From Eubacterium sp. (GTDB taxonomy: Bacteria; Bacillota; Clostridia; Oscillospirales; Acutalibacteraceae), in contig DVEP01000034.1 of the NCBI GenBank assembly GCA_015655975.1, forward strand, positions 1 to 64,000: a DNA stretch of 64,000 bases, in the 5' to 3' direction. Position numbers and translations under genes: made by a program. Of the stretch, positions 16,527 to 25,228 are shown one piece after another. The notes below the pieces were generated by a model that worked only from the letters and a program-made list of their open reading frames with translations, was not told the DNA's origin and did no database searches. Every line of letters begins with the position of its first letter. Position 1 is the first letter of the stretch.

Positions 16527-17210
16527 ATGAAAAAAGTTGTCAAGCCTGCGTTTATTTCCACAGTTCCCGTTTTTGCAGGCTACATGGTTTTGGGGTTTGG
16601 TTTCGGAATAATTATGAAAGCGCACGGTTACGGCGTATTGCTCACTTTTCTGATGAGTTTGCTGATATATGCAGGCTCTATGCAGTACGCCGCAGTCGGT
16701 CTGCTTTCGTCGGGCGCGTCGTTTTTTACCGCAGGAATAACCACGCTGATGATAAACGCGCGCCACATTTTTTACGGTATCTCAATGGTTGACAAGTACA
16801 AGGGCGCAGGGCTGAAAAAAGCGTATATGATTTTTGCGCTGACAGACGAAACATACTCGCTTGTGTGCGTTGACAACCCGAAAATCAGCGAAGAAAACAG
16901 AATAGACTATTGTTTTCTCGTATCTTTGTTCAACCACTGCTATTGGATTGCAGGCTCGGTACTCGGTGCAGTTGTCGGCTCAATACTGAAATTCAACAGC
17001 GAGGGAATCGACTTTGTTTTGACCGCGCTTTTTTTGACGATTTTCATTGAGCAGTGGCTTTCAACGAAAAAACACCTGCCCGCACTAATCGGAGTGGGAG
17101 CCTCTGCGCTTTGCCTTGCCGTTTTCGGAAGTGAAGATTTTCTTATACCGTCAATACTGATTACAGCAATCTCACTTTGCTTTTACAAGGAGGGTAAAAA
17201 CGATAACTGA
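16527..17210 (+). CDS. azlC: AzlC-family branched-chain amino acid exporter, large subunit
   Basis: A 227-residue inner-membrane protein that, with AzlD, exports branched-chain amino acids and analogues such as azaleucine. Features are the early VPVFAGYMVLGFGFGI helix, the YAGSMQYAA motif and the INARHIFYG segment, all typical of AzlC. About six to seven membrane helices are present. AGGAG precedes the ATG. azlD follows directly, one base after the stop codon. The palindrome at 16492-16503 suggests repressor control. Confidence 0.92.
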   Translation: MKKVVKPAFISTVPVFAGYMVLGFGFGIIMKAHGYGVLLTFLMSLLIYAGSMQYAAVGLLSSGASFFTAGITTLMINARHIFYGISMVDKYKGAGLKKAYMIFALTDETYSLVCVDNPKISEENRIDYCFLVSLFNHCYWIAGSVLGAVVGSILKFNSEGIDFVLTALFLTIFIEQWLSTKKHLPALIGVGASALCLAVFGSEDFLIPSILITAISLCFYKEGKNDN

Positions 17211-17211
17211 T

Positions 17212-17529
17212 ATGCATACTTGGGGACTTGTCGGAGTCATTGCCGTTGTAACGGCGCTTCTTCGTTTTTTGCCATTCGCTATATGGAGCAACAACAAAAA
17301 AACGCCCGAAATCATAGTAAAACTCGGCAAAGTTTTGCCGTTTGCAATGATGGGAATGCTTGTCGTGTACTGCTTAAAAGACATCAATTTCACTGAGGTA
17401 ACAAACTTTTTGCCGACGCTCATCGCCTGCGCACTTGTAGGCGTACTTTATATTTGGAAACGCAACACTTTGCTCAGCATCACCGTCGGCACCGTCGGAT
17501 ATATGTTTCTCGTTCAGTTTGTGTTTTGA
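17212..17529 (+). CDS. azlD: AzlD-family branched-chain amino acid exporter, small subunit
   Basis: A 105-residue membrane protein with about four hydrophobic segments, the partner of AzlC. The TALLRFLPFAIW segment near the N-terminus and PFAMMGMLVVYCL in the middle match the family. The start at 17212 is one base after azlC; GGAGGG lies about 17 bases upstream, so translation may depend on coupling with azlC. No further gene belongs to this operon. The spacer from 17530 to 17717 holds nothing recognisable. Confidence 0.9.
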   Translation: MHTWGLVGVIAVVTALLRFLPFAIWSNNKKTPEIIVKLGKVLPFAMMGMLVVYCLKDINFTEVTNFLPTLIACALVGVLYIWKRNTLLSITVGTVGYMFLVQFVF

Positions 17530-17717
17530 TTTTTAAAAGTTGTCGAATAATTTTTTTAAGTAATATTCAATAAATCATTAAGTTGTGAGTATAGTCGAAG
17601 CGGTCAATTCTGTTGAAAAAAGACAAACACAAACAAAATTTCTTCAAATAATCTAAAAAAATGACGGCAATGAAATGAGAATATAAAAAACTAAATAAAT
17701 TTATTGCATAAAATGAC

Positions 17718-17748
17718 AAAAAGAGAAGCGTAAAAACGCTTCTCTTTT
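17718..17748. terminator. Bidirectional terminator
   Basis: AAAAGAGAAGCG and CGCTTCTCTTTT are perfect 12-base arms around a 6-base loop. It lies between the convergent azlCD and VanW-gene units and could serve both. Confidence 0.85.
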
Positions 17749-17801
17749 GCTATGTCGGTTTATTTGAATTATATTACAATTAAATTTAACTGTATCAAAT
17801 A

Positions 17802-18695
17802 TTATTTATACTTACTTTTCGTGGTGTAGTTTTTCTTGCCGTCGGCATATCTTGTCAAGGTGTAGGAATTTTTGCCGTTGTTTTTAACTTTGACCTCAAC
17901 CTTCGGAACATCTACCTCTTCTTTTGCATAAATTGAGCAGGTGAGTTTGCCGTCTTTCACAGAAAACTCAAGTCGCACATCGCAATCGTAGTTGTTCCTA
18001 AACTGAAAATCAAGACTTGTCCATTGAACTGTTGCATCGCCTCCGACGGGAACATACGACACTTTAAGCGAATGGTTGTGCCTCTCGACAATAGAGAAAT
18101 TGCCTTTGAGCACCGTTTGGAAAATAGTAGATGACAGTTGACACACTCCGCCGCCCATTCCGTCAACAAACTCGCCGCCGCTGATGACTTTCGCAGGTTT
18201 GAAGCCGTTTTTAGCCGTTCTTTTGCCGACAGTTTGGTTGAACGAAAATGTATAGTCGGAAGGTATGACAAGATAGTTGATTTTTTTAACGGCAGTCTTG
18301 ATATTGCTCGTTCTGTCCTTGTTCGACTCTTTATAGTACGAAGTAAACTCGGAAATTTTGTACTCAAACTTATCTTTTTCGTTCTTTTCCAACTTTGCGT
18401 ATATCTCTCTCGGCTCGGTCGGTTTTGCCGTAGTCTTTTCCGTAGTAGGCTTTGTAGTAGGCTTCTTCGTTGTAGTCGGCTTTTTTGTTGTAGAAACAGT
18501 TGTTGACGCCGTTGTGCTTTGTGTTGTCGAAGAACTTAAAACCGTGCTTGGTGCTTTGGAAGATGTTTCTTTCTGCCAAAAAAACACATCTTTTGAACCT
18601 ACCGAACAAGCAGTCAGCGACGACACTGCGAGCACAACTGCCAGCGCAATGCAAACCGTTCTTTTTTTATTTGATTTATTGTTCTCTTGTTTCAT
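17802..18695 (-). CDS. VanW-family lipoprotein
   Basis: A 297-residue surface lipoprotein. A basic start and hydrophobic segment end in a lipobox (LTAC), so the mature protein should be anchored to the outer face of the membrane. A long Thr/Lys/Pro-rich linker follows (about residues 50-95, with repeated KPTT units). The rest is a VanW domain with GFKPAKVISGGEFVDGMGGG, VCQLSSTIFQTVL and ERHNHSLKVSYVP. VanW domains occur in vancomycin-resistance clusters and widely in Firmicutes cell-wall proteins; the activity is unknown. The ATG at 18695 has GGTGGAG just upstream. No other resistance genes are near, so this is probably a housekeeping wall protein. Confidence 0.85.
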   Translation of the reverse strand: MKQENNKSNKKRTVCIALAVVLAVSSLTACSVGSKDVFFWQKETSSKAPSTVLSSSTTQSTTASTTVSTTKKPTTTKKPTTKPTTEKTTAKPTEPREIYAKLEKNEKDKFEYKISEFTSYYKESNKDRTSNIKTAVKKINYLVIPSDYTFSFNQTVGKRTAKNGFKPAKVISGGEFVDGMGGGVCQLSSTIFQTVLKGNFSIVERHNHSLKVSYVPVGGDATVQWTSLDFQFRNNYDCDVRLEFSVKDGKLTCSIYAKEEVDVPKVEVKVKNNGKNSYTLTRYADGKKNYTTKSKYK

Positions 18696-18731
18696 ATCTC
18701 CACCACACCGAAAAATTGAACAAAACAAAAA

Positions 18732-20096
18732 TTACTTTTTGCTTTTGCCCCAATCTTTCTTATTTTCCTGTTTTGAACGCGCAATCGCAAGCGCACCGTC
18801 AGGTACATCTTCCGTAATTGTTGAGCCCGCCGCAGTAAAAGCGCCTTCGCCGACAGTTACGGGAGCAATAAGGTTTGTATTACAGCCTATGAAAGCACCG
18901 TTCTCTATTTTGCACCTTTGTTTTTTACTTCCGTCATAGTTTACTGTAACACTTCCGCAGCCGAAATTTACATTTTCTCCGACATCGGAATCGCCGATAT
19001 AAGTCAAATGAGCTGACTTTGTACCTTTTTCAATGACAGAATTTTTAACTTCTACAAAGTTGCCGATATGTACATTTTCACCGATAACGCTGTTGTTTCG
19101 GATATGTGCAAAAGGACCTGCGTCTGCTCCGTCTTTTACAACAGAGTCTGTAAGTTTTACATTGTCAAGTTTGACATTGTTGCCTACCGTCGAGTTTTCG
19201 ATATAGGTATTCGGTCCTATCACACAGCCGTTGCCGATTGACACTTTGCCGATGATGACGGTATTCGGCATTATCGTTGTATCGTTGCCGATTTCAACAT
19301 CTGTACCGATTAAAACACCGTCTGTTGACGGAATGTTTACACCGCCGATTAAATGTTTGTCCAAAATATTTCTTTTCATTATATTGTTAAGATTGTTCAA
19401 CTGTTTTCTGTCGTTTGCGCCGAGTGTAACCTCTGCGTTTTCAACAACATACGCCCCGACATTGCAGCCCTTGTTGATGAGTATTTCAAGGCTGTCCGTC
19501 AAATAGTATTCGTGCTGAACATTGTTATTTGTAATGTTATCGAGTGCAAAAGACAACTCGTCGCCCTTGAACCAATAGCAACCTGCGTTGCTTTCGTTGA
19601 TTTTCTTTTCTTCTTCCGTTGCGTCTTTATGCTCAACAATTCTCAAAAGAGTACCGTTTTCATCACGCTTGATATGACCGATACCGTTTGTATCGTCAAC
19701 AAGCGCGGAAATAAGTGTGATTGCGTTGTCATTTTCTTTGTGATAGTCAAACGCTTTGTTGATTGTTTCGGCGTCCATCATAGGACCGTCGCCGTTTAAA
19801 ATCAAAATATCGTCGTTCATATGTCTGCCTATAAAATCACGAGCCATCATAACAGCGTGTCCCGTTCCCAAGCGTTCTGACTGAAACGCAGTTTCAATAT
19901 CTGCGTCAAGCGCCTTTTCAACAACTTCGCTTTTATGACCCGTTATAACGCACACTCTCTCACAGCCTGCGCTTTTTACAGCCTTGATAACATGAGAAAT
20001 CATAGGTTCAAAAAGCACCTCGCACATAACCTTCGGCATATCCGTTTTCATTCTTGTGCCTTTACCGCCTGCAAGAATTATTGCACATTTACTCAT
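18732..20096 (-). CDS. glmU: Bifunctional UDP-N-acetylglucosamine pyrophosphorylase / glucosamine-1-phosphate N-acetyltransferase
   Basis: GlmU acetylates glucosamine-1-phosphate and then forms UDP-GlcNAc for peptidoglycan. The 454-residue protein has an N-terminal nucleotidyltransferase domain with LAGGKGTRM and the LNGDGPMM metal site. The C-terminal left-handed beta-helix carries GPFAHIRNN, HIGNFVEVKNS and NYDGSKKQ. The start is the ATG at 20096, with GGGAG upstream; 17 in-frame codons before it lie in the leader. It has its own promoter divergent from ppdK. The usual neighbours spoVG and prs are absent. Confidence 0.97.
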   Translation of the reverse strand: MSKCAIILAGGKGTRMKTDMPKVMCEVLFEPMISHVIKAVKSAGCERVCVITGHKSEVVEKALDADIETAFQSERLGTGHAVMMARDFIGRHMNDDILILNGDGPMMDAETINKAFDYHKENDNAITLISALVDDTNGIGHIKRDENGTLLRIVEHKDATEEEKKINESNAGCYWFKGDELSFALDNITNNNVQHEYYLTDSLEILINKGCNVGAYVVENAEVTLGANDRKQLNNLNNIMKRNILDKHLIGGVNIPSTDGVLIGTDVEIGNDTTIMPNTVIIGKVSIGNGCVIGPNTYIENSTVGNNVKLDNVKLTDSVVKDGADAGPFAHIRNNSVIGENVHIGNFVEVKNSVIEKGTKSAHLTYIGDSDVGENVNFGCGSVTVNYDGSKKQRCKIENGAFIGCNTNLIAPVTVGEGAFTAAGSTITEDVPDGALAIARSKQENKKDWGKSKK

Positions 20097-20152
20097 AAAT
20101 AAAATCTCCCTTAGTTCATACTGACACAGTCTTTGTGTATTTATCAAATTAA

Positions 20153-20181
20153 ATTATGCACTATTTTCCACAAAAATTCAA
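20153..20181 (-). promoter_or_regulatory. glmU promoter
   Basis: On the minus strand TTGAAT (20181-20176) and CATAAT (20158-20153) are 17 bases apart, leaving a leader of about 50 bases. Confidence 0.55.
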
Positions 20182-20240
20182 TAGTAAGTACATTAAAATA
20201 AAAATATTTTGATTAAAATACTGTTTTTTGTAAAAATCAT

Positions 20241-20269
20241 TTGTAATTGGTAATCAATTCTGTTATAAT
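20241..20269 (+). promoter_or_regulatory. ppdK promoter
   Basis: TTGTAA (20241-20246), a 17-base spacer and a perfect TATAAT (20264-20269), with TG one base before the -10 (extended form). The strong promoter and the GGAGG at the start fit a highly expressed glycolytic gene. Confidence 0.65.
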
Positions 20270-20333
20270 GTGTAACGAGTTAAACTCAACTATGTGAGGA
20301 AACAAACTAAAACTATTTTTGGAGGTTATTTTA

Positions 20334-22961
20334 ATGAGTCACAAATTTGTTTATTTGTTCTCAGAGGGTAACAAAGACATGAGAGAACTCCTCGGCGGTA
20401 AAGGTGCAAACCTCGCTGAAATGACAGGTCTCGGTCTTCCTGTTCCGCAGGGCTTCACAATCTCAACAGAAGCTTGTACCCAGTACTACGAAGATGGCAG
20501 AAAGATTAACGACGATATCCAGGCACAAATCATGGAATACATCGTTAAAATGGAAGACATCACAGGCAAAAAATTCGGCGATAAAGAAAACCCGCTTCTC
20601 GTATCTGTTCGTTCAGGTGCAAGAGCTTCTATGCCGGGTATGATGGACACAATCCTCAACCTCGGTCTTAACGAAGAAGTTGTTGAAGTAATCGCTAACA
20701 AATCAGGCAACGCAAGATGGGCTTGGGACTGTTACAGAAGATTTATTCAAATGTACTCAGACGTTGTTATGGGTGTCGGCAAAAAATACTTTGAAGAACT
20801 CATCGACAAAATGAAAGAAGAAAAAGGCGTTTCTCAGGACGTAGAACTCACTGCAGAAGACCTTAAAGAACTTGCTAACCAGTTCAAAGCAGAATACAAA
20901 GAAAAAATCGGCGAAGACTTCCCGGCTGACCCGAAAGAACAATTGATGGGCGCTATCGAGGCTGTTTTCCGTTCATGGGACAACCCTCGTGCAAACGTAT
21001 ATCGTCGTGACAACGACATTCCTTACTCATGGGGTACAGCAGTAAACGTACAGATGATGGCATTCGGTAACATGGGCGAAACATCAGGTACAGGTGTTGC
21101 TTTCACAAGAGACCCTGCAACAGGCGAAAAGAAACTCATGGGTGAGTTCCTTATGAACGCTCAGGGCGAAGACGTTGTTGCCGGCGTTCGTACTCCTTCT
21201 CCTATCGCAAAACTTCAAGAAGTTATGCCTGAAGTTTACAACCAGTTTGTAGAAATCTGTGCAAAACTTGAAGACCACTACAGAGATATGCAGGATATGG
21301 AGTTCACAATCGAAGACAAAAAACTCTATATGCTTCAAACAAGAAACGGTAAGAGAACTGCAAAAGCTGCTCTTAAAATCGCTTGCGACCTTGTTGACGA
21401 AAAAATGATTTCCGAAGAACAAGCAGTTGCTATGATTGACCCGAGAAACCTTGACACACTTCTTCACCCTCAATTCGACGCTAAAGCACTCAAAGCTGCT
21501 TCTCCTATCGGTAAAGCACTTCCTGCTTCTCCGGGCGCTGCCTGCGGCAGAGTTGTATTCACAGCTGACGACGCTAAAGAGTGGAACGAAAAAGGCGAAA
21601 AAGTTGTTCTCGTTCGTCTTGAAACATCTCCTGAAGACATCGAAGGTATGAAAGCCGCTCAAGGTATTCTTACAGTTCGCGGCGGTATGACATCTCACGC
21701 AGCTGTTGTTGCTCGTGGTATGGGTACTTGCTGTGTATCAGGTTGTTCAGAAATCAAAATGGACGAAGAAAACAAAAAATTCGTTCTTGACGGAAAAACA
21801 TTCACAGAAGGCGACTACATTTCAATCGACGGTTCAACAGGTAACATTTACGAAGGCATCATTCCTACAGTTCCTGCTGAAATCGCAGGCGAGTTTGAAA
21901 GAATTATGACTCTCGCTGACAAATTCAGAACTCTCAAAGTTCGTACAAACGCAGATACTCCTGCTGACGCTAAAAGAGCAAGAGAACTCGGCGCTGAAGG
22001 TATCGGTCTTTGCCGTACAGAACACATGTTCTTTGAAGCTGACAGAATCGCTCCTTTCCGTGAAATGATTTGTGCTGACACAGTTGAAGAAAGAGAAGCT
22101 GCTCTTGACAAGATTATGCCTTACCAACAGAGCGACTTTGAAAAACTCTACGAAGCACTTGAAGGCTGTCCTGTAACAATCCGTTTCCTTGACCCGCCGC
22201 TTCACGAATTCGTTCCTACAACAGAAGAAGATATCAAAGCACTTGCAGACGCTCAGGGCAAATCTGTTGAAGACATTAAAGCTATCATCGCTTCACTTCA
22301 CGAATTCAACCCAATGATGGGTCACCGTGGATGCCGTCTCACAGTTACATACCCTGAAATCGCTAAAATGCAGACAACAGCAGTTATCCGTGCTGCAATC
22401 AATGTTTCAAAAGCTCATCCTGATTGGAACATTAAACCTGAAATTATGATTCCGCTCGTTGGCGATGTTAAAGAATTTAAGTTCGTTAAGAAAATCGTTG
22501 TAGAAACAGCAGACGCAGAAATCAAAGCTGCAGGTGTTGAACTTGAATACGAAGTTGGTACAATGATTGAAATTCCTCGTGCTTGCCTCACAGCAGACGA
22601 TATTGCAAAAGAAGCTGACTTCTTCTGCTTCGGTACAAACGACCTTACACAAATGACATTCGGCTTCAGCCGTGACGACGCAGGTAAATTCCTTGATGCT
22701 TACTATGACACCAAGATTTACGAAAACGACCCGTTTGCTAAACTCGACCAAAACGGCGTAGGCAAACTTATGAAGATGGCTGTTGAACTCGGCAGACCTG
22801 AAAACGCTAAACTTCACTGCGGTATCTGTGGTGAACACGGCGGCGACCCAAGTTCAGTAGAATTCTGCAACGAAATCGGTCTTGACTATGTTTCATGTTC
22901 ACCGTTCCGTGTTCCGATTGCTCGTCTTGCTGCTGCACAGGCTGCGATCAAAAATAAATAA
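20334..22961 (+). CDS. ppdK: Pyruvate, phosphate dikinase
   Basis: Interconverts pyruvate, ATP and phosphate with phosphoenolpyruvate, AMP and pyrophosphate; in anaerobes it often stands in for pyruvate kinase. The 875-residue protein has the N-terminal ATP-grasp domain (LLGGKGANLAEM, VRSGARASMPGMMDTILN), the phosphohistidine in GGMTSHAAVVARGMG and the C-terminal PEP barrel with LHCGICGEHGGDP. The ATG at 20334 is eight bases after GGAGG; an ATG at 20319 overlaps that site and is rejected. Codon choice differs from the neighbours, with frequent GCT, GTT, CGT and CTC, as in fba here, which suggests selection for high expression rather than transfer. Confidence 0.97.
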   Translation: MSHKFVYLFSEGNKDMRELLGGKGANLAEMTGLGLPVPQGFTISTEACTQYYEDGRKINDDIQAQIMEYIVKMEDITGKKFGDKENPLLVSVRSGARASMPGMMDTILNLGLNEEVVEVIANKSGNARWAWDCYRRFIQMYSDVVMGVGKKYFEELIDKMKEEKGVSQDVELTAEDLKELANQFKAEYKEKIGEDFPADPKEQLMGAIEAVFRSWDNPRANVYRRDNDIPYSWGTAVNVQMMAFGNMGETSGTGVAFTRDPATGEKKLMGEFLMNAQGEDVVAGVRTPSPIAKLQEVMPEVYNQFVEICAKLEDHYRDMQDMEFTIEDKKLYMLQTRNGKRTAKAALKIACDLVDEKMISEEQAVAMIDPRNLDTLLHPQFDAKALKAASPIGKALPASPGAACGRVVFTADDAKEWNEKGEKVVLVRLETSPEDIEGMKAAQGILTVRGGMTSHAAVVARGMGTCCVSGCSEIKMDEENKKFVLDGKTFTEGDYISIDGSTGNIYEGIIPTVPAEIAGEFERIMTLADKFRTLKVRTNADTPADAKRARELGAEGIGLCRTEHMFFEADRIAPFREMICADTVEEREAALDKIMPYQQSDFEKLYEALEGCPVTIRFLDPPLHEFVPTTEEDIKALADAQGKSVEDIKAIIASLHEFNPMMGHRGCRLTVTYPEIAKMQTTAVIRAAINVSKAHPDWNIKPEIMIPLVGDVKEFKFVKKIVVETADAEIKAAGVELEYEVGTMIEIPRACLTADDIAKEADFFCFGTNDLTQMTFGFSRDDAGKFLDAYYDTKIYENDPFAKLDQNGVGKLMKMAVELGRPENAKLHCGICGEHGGDPSSVEFCNEIGLDYVSCSPFRVPIARLAAAQAAIKNK

Positions 22962-23008
22962 TTAAAATAATACCAAAAATGGTTAAATCTTAATTAGTTT
23001 TATAAATG

Positions 23009-23040
23009 CGACAACTCTGTTACGACGGGGTTGTCGTTAT
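23009..23040 (+). terminator. ppdK terminator
   Basis: CGACAAC and GTTGTCG arms (23009-23015 and 23029-23035) with a 13-base loop, followed by TTATTTATTT. The T run is interrupted, so efficiency is uncertain. Confidence 0.6.
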
Positions 23041-23060
23041 TTATTTATTTATTTATTTAT
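23037..23060. repeat. TTAT microsatellite, six units
   Basis: Six perfect tandem TTAT units follow the ppdK terminator stem. Slippage here could vary between strains without affecting a coding sequence. Confidence 0.8.
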
Positions 23061-23084
23061 GTTTTTTATCATTATAATAAAAGT

Positions 23085-23126
23085 AAAACTCCGCTTACAG
23101 AAATCAATCTATAAACGGAGTTTTTT
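23085..23126 (-). terminator. Terminator of the duplicated membrane protein gene
   Basis: AAAACTCCG (23085-23093) and CGGAGTTTT (23116-23124) are perfect arms. On the minus strand the stem ends in a T run, placed just after the stop codon at 23129; the plus strand also shows a T run. Confidence 0.7.
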
Positions 23127-23128
23127 GT

Positions 23129-24004
23129 TTAATTGTTTTTTCGTCCGAAAAAGTATCCTGAAAAAGTGCTTACGCACGGCAAAAGCAACGACAGAACTAT
23201 ACCTACGGCACCGTCAAGGCGCATCATATTAAAACAACCGTACAAAATATTGCAATAAATAAAATTATTGTACTGTTTTGTGAAAATCAAAATACCGCAA
23301 ATAAGAAATTGAAGTTCAAGCAGAACAAAACCGCCGATAAACTCGCTCAATTTTTGCTTATACCCGATTGCAAAAGTACAAACAATGAACAGTATATTGA
23401 AAACCGTGAGCAAAATGATGTTTAGATATTCATTGACGCTTTCGGGCAAAAAAGACGAGAAAACAGGCATAGAAAAAATGAAGAAAAATGTTAAAATCCA
23501 ATACGCTAAAACAGGAAATGTATTTTTCACTACGGTTTTAAAAACAGATTTTTCATTTCTTTCTGTTTTAATTTTGTTCGCAAAAACATTTTTCTTTTGC
23601 AAAAACAAGCCTAAAAACACGAAAGACGGCAAGAGCAAAGACAAGATGAGCGCAAAAATTTTGTTCAAAGACAATCTTTCCGCATAGCCGAAAAGTATAT
23701 TCAGCGGTATTTGTTCAGACTTGAAAAAGCCGTTGAAAAGCAAAACGGCAGAAACAACCAGCTGAAGTTCAAGTAAAACAAAACCTGTCAAAAACTCTTT
23801 CAATTTACATTGCAGACCGATTAAAATATTGCAAGCAATGAAAATCAAACAGGAAATAGTATAAGAAAAAATCAAAATAAATTTTTCAATTTCAGTTGTT
23901 GTATTGCTGACAAATGAAAAAACCAATGCAGGCAAAAGCAAAAATACGCCCGCAAATGTCCAATACGAAACAAAGGGCAAAAAGTTTTTTAAAAAAGTTT
24001 TCAT
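23129..24004 (-). CDS. Membrane protein built of two similar halves, unknown function
   Basis: A 291-residue polytopic protein with about eight hydrophobic segments and no family I recognise. It is an internal duplication. Half 1 (about residues 3-138) contains KLKEFLTGFVLLELQ, later NILFGY and then LSLLLPS; half 2 (about 154-288) contains KLSEFIGGFVLLELQ, NILYGC and LSLLLPC in the same order and spacing. Each half opens with a KN-FP-YW motif. Such inverted or parallel repeats are common in transporters, but there is no known substrate motif. AAGGAG precedes the ATG. It has its own promoter and a terminator, and an upstream palindromic element shared with the gene at 420-941. Confidence 0.65.
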   Translation of the reverse strand: MKTFLKNFLPFVSYWTFAGVFLLLPALVFSFVSNTTTEIEKFILIFSYTISCLIFIACNILIGLQCKLKEFLTGFVLLELQLVVSAVLLFNGFFKSEQIPLNILFGYAERLSLNKIFALILSLLLPSFVFLGLFLQKKNVFANKIKTERNEKSVFKTVVKNTFPVLAYWILTFFFIFSMPVFSSFLPESVNEYLNIILLTVFNILFIVCTFAIGYKQKLSEFIGGFVLLELQFLICGILIFTKQYNNFIYCNILYGCFNMMRLDGAVGIVLSLLLPCVSTFSGYFFGRKNN

Positions 24005-24042
24005 AAAATCTCTCCTTTTTTCAGGTGTTTTATTCTATTTTT

Positions 24043-24071
24043 GTTATATTATATAATTTAATAGTTGTCAA
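24043..24071 (-). promoter_or_regulatory. Promoter of the duplicated membrane protein gene
   Basis: On the minus strand TTGACA (24071-24066), a 17-base spacer and TATAAC (24048-24043), about 40 bases upstream of the ATG at 24004. Confidence 0.6.
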
Positions 24072-24118
24072 CGGATTTTAAAAATATATAGAAAAATATT
24101 ATAAATCCGATAAAATTT

Positions 24119-24153
24119 TTTACATATTTTAAAATCTGTAAAGATAAAATTGC
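24119..24153 (-). promoter_or_regulatory. Upstream palindromic element, copy 2
   Basis: On the minus strand GCAATTTTATC (24153-24143), TTTAC (24142-24138), 14 bases, GTAAA (24123-24119). The inner edge is 47 bases upstream of TTGACA. Copy 1 is at 1120-1154 with the same order, the same 14-base spacing and nearly the same distance to its promoter. Confidence 0.45.
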
Positions 24154-24205
24154 TGATAAATAAGTGATTTTGACTGCTTTTGAATATAGAAATCTTTAAA
24201 AAAGT

Positions 24206-24248
24206 ACAAAAAATAAGGAAAGTCAAACCGTCAGGCTCAACTTTCCTT
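24206..24248 (-). terminator. Terminator of the parA-to-transketolase run
   Basis: AAGGAAAGT (24215-24223) and ACTTTCCTT (24240-24248) are perfect nine-base arms. On the minus strand they are followed by an A and a T run, 35 bases after the transketolase stop codon. Confidence 0.8.
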
Positions 24249-24283
24249 AAAATTTGATGAATTAAAACATTGAAATTTTAAGA

Positions 24284-25225
24284 TTATTTTACGAAATCTT
24301 CTGCAACTTCAACAATATGTTCTGCCGAAAGACCGAATTGTTTGAGCAAGTCGAGAGCGGGACCGCTGTGTCCGAACTCGTCGTTTACGCCGATTTTTCT
24401 GACAGGTGTAGGTCTTTTTTCTGCAAGGCAGCCGCAAACTGCGTCTCCGAGACCGCCGATAACGCTATGTTCTTCAACAGTGATGATTTTTTTGCACTTT
24501 CTTGCAACTTTTACAACAAGTTTCTCGTCAAGAGGTTTGATGGTAGCCATATTGATAACCATTGCGTCAATACCCTTTTCCTCAAGAACTTTTGCAGCCT
24601 CGATTGACTCAGCAACCATAAGACCGTTTGCAATGATAGCGACATCTTTACCGTCTTTTACAATTTCGCCCTTACCGATTTTGAATTTATAGCTTTCATC
24701 GTGGAAAACAGGTACTGCAAGTCTGCCGAAACGAAGATATACAGGACCGTTAAATTTGTACGCCTCTTTAACTGCCTGGCGAGCCTCAACATCGTCTGCG
24801 GGACAGATGACTGTCATGCCCGGAATAGAACGCATAAGCGCGAAGTCTTCACAGCACTGGTGAGACGCACCGTCTTCGCCGACAGAAATGCCTGCGTGAG
24901 TTGCGCCGATTTTAACATTTAAGTGCGGATAGCCGATAGTGTTTCTGATTTGCTCAAACGCTCTGCCTGCTGCGAACATTGCAAAACTTGATGCAAACGG
25001 AACAAGTCCCATAGTGCTCAAACCTGCTGCAACGCCAATCATATTTGACTCTGCGATACCGCAGTTAAAGTGTCTTTCGGGAAATGCGTTTCTGAAAATT
25101 CCTGTTTTTGTTGCTGCTGCAAGGTCGGCGTCAAGTACAACAAGTTTCTTTTCGCCTTTTTCTGCAAGTTCTTTGAGAGCATTGCCGTAACTGTCTCTTG
25201 TAGCGATTTTCTTAACTTCTGCCAT
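24284..25225 (-). CDS. Transketolase, C-terminal subunit
   Basis: The 313-residue second half of a split transketolase of the pentose phosphate pathway. It holds the pyrimidine-binding domain, with the catalytic Glu in NCGIAESNMIGVAAGL and the HAGISVGEDGASHQ loop, and the C-terminal domain (VEEHSVIGGLGDAV). It must pair with the upstream N-terminal subunit to bind thiamine diphosphate. The genes are three bases apart and the AGGAGG for this one lies in the end of the first. Split transketolases are normal in many Clostridia and archaea, so this is not a frameshift. Confidence 0.95.
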   Translation of the reverse strand: MAEVKKIATRDSYGNALKELAEKGEKKLVVLDADLAAATKTGIFRNAFPERHFNCGIAESNMIGVAAGLSTMGLVPFASSFAMFAAGRAFEQIRNTIGYPHLNVKIGATHAGISVGEDGASHQCCEDFALMRSIPGMTVICPADDVEARQAVKEAYKFNGPVYLRFGRLAVPVFHDESYKFKIGKGEIVKDGKDVAIIANGLMVAESIEAAKVLEEKGIDAMVINMATIKPLDEKLVVKVARKCKKIITVEEHSVIGGLGDAVCGCLAEKRPTPVRKIGVNDEFGHSGPALDLLKQFGLSAEHIVEVAEDFVK

Positions 25226-25228
25226 TGC

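Noticed and set aside
17802..18695. VanW, with VanZ at 40214-41128, as a glycopeptide-resistance cluster
   Set aside because: No vanH, ligase, vanX or regulatory pair is nearby and the two genes are 22 kb apart; both families are common in ordinary Firmicutes.
21084..21698. A 204-codon minus-strand frame opposite ppdK
   Set aside because: Complement of conserved PpdK sequence; composition is shadow-like.
23037..23060. TTAT repeat as a phase-variable switch
   Set aside because: It lies after a terminator between converging genes, not in a promoter or reading frame.
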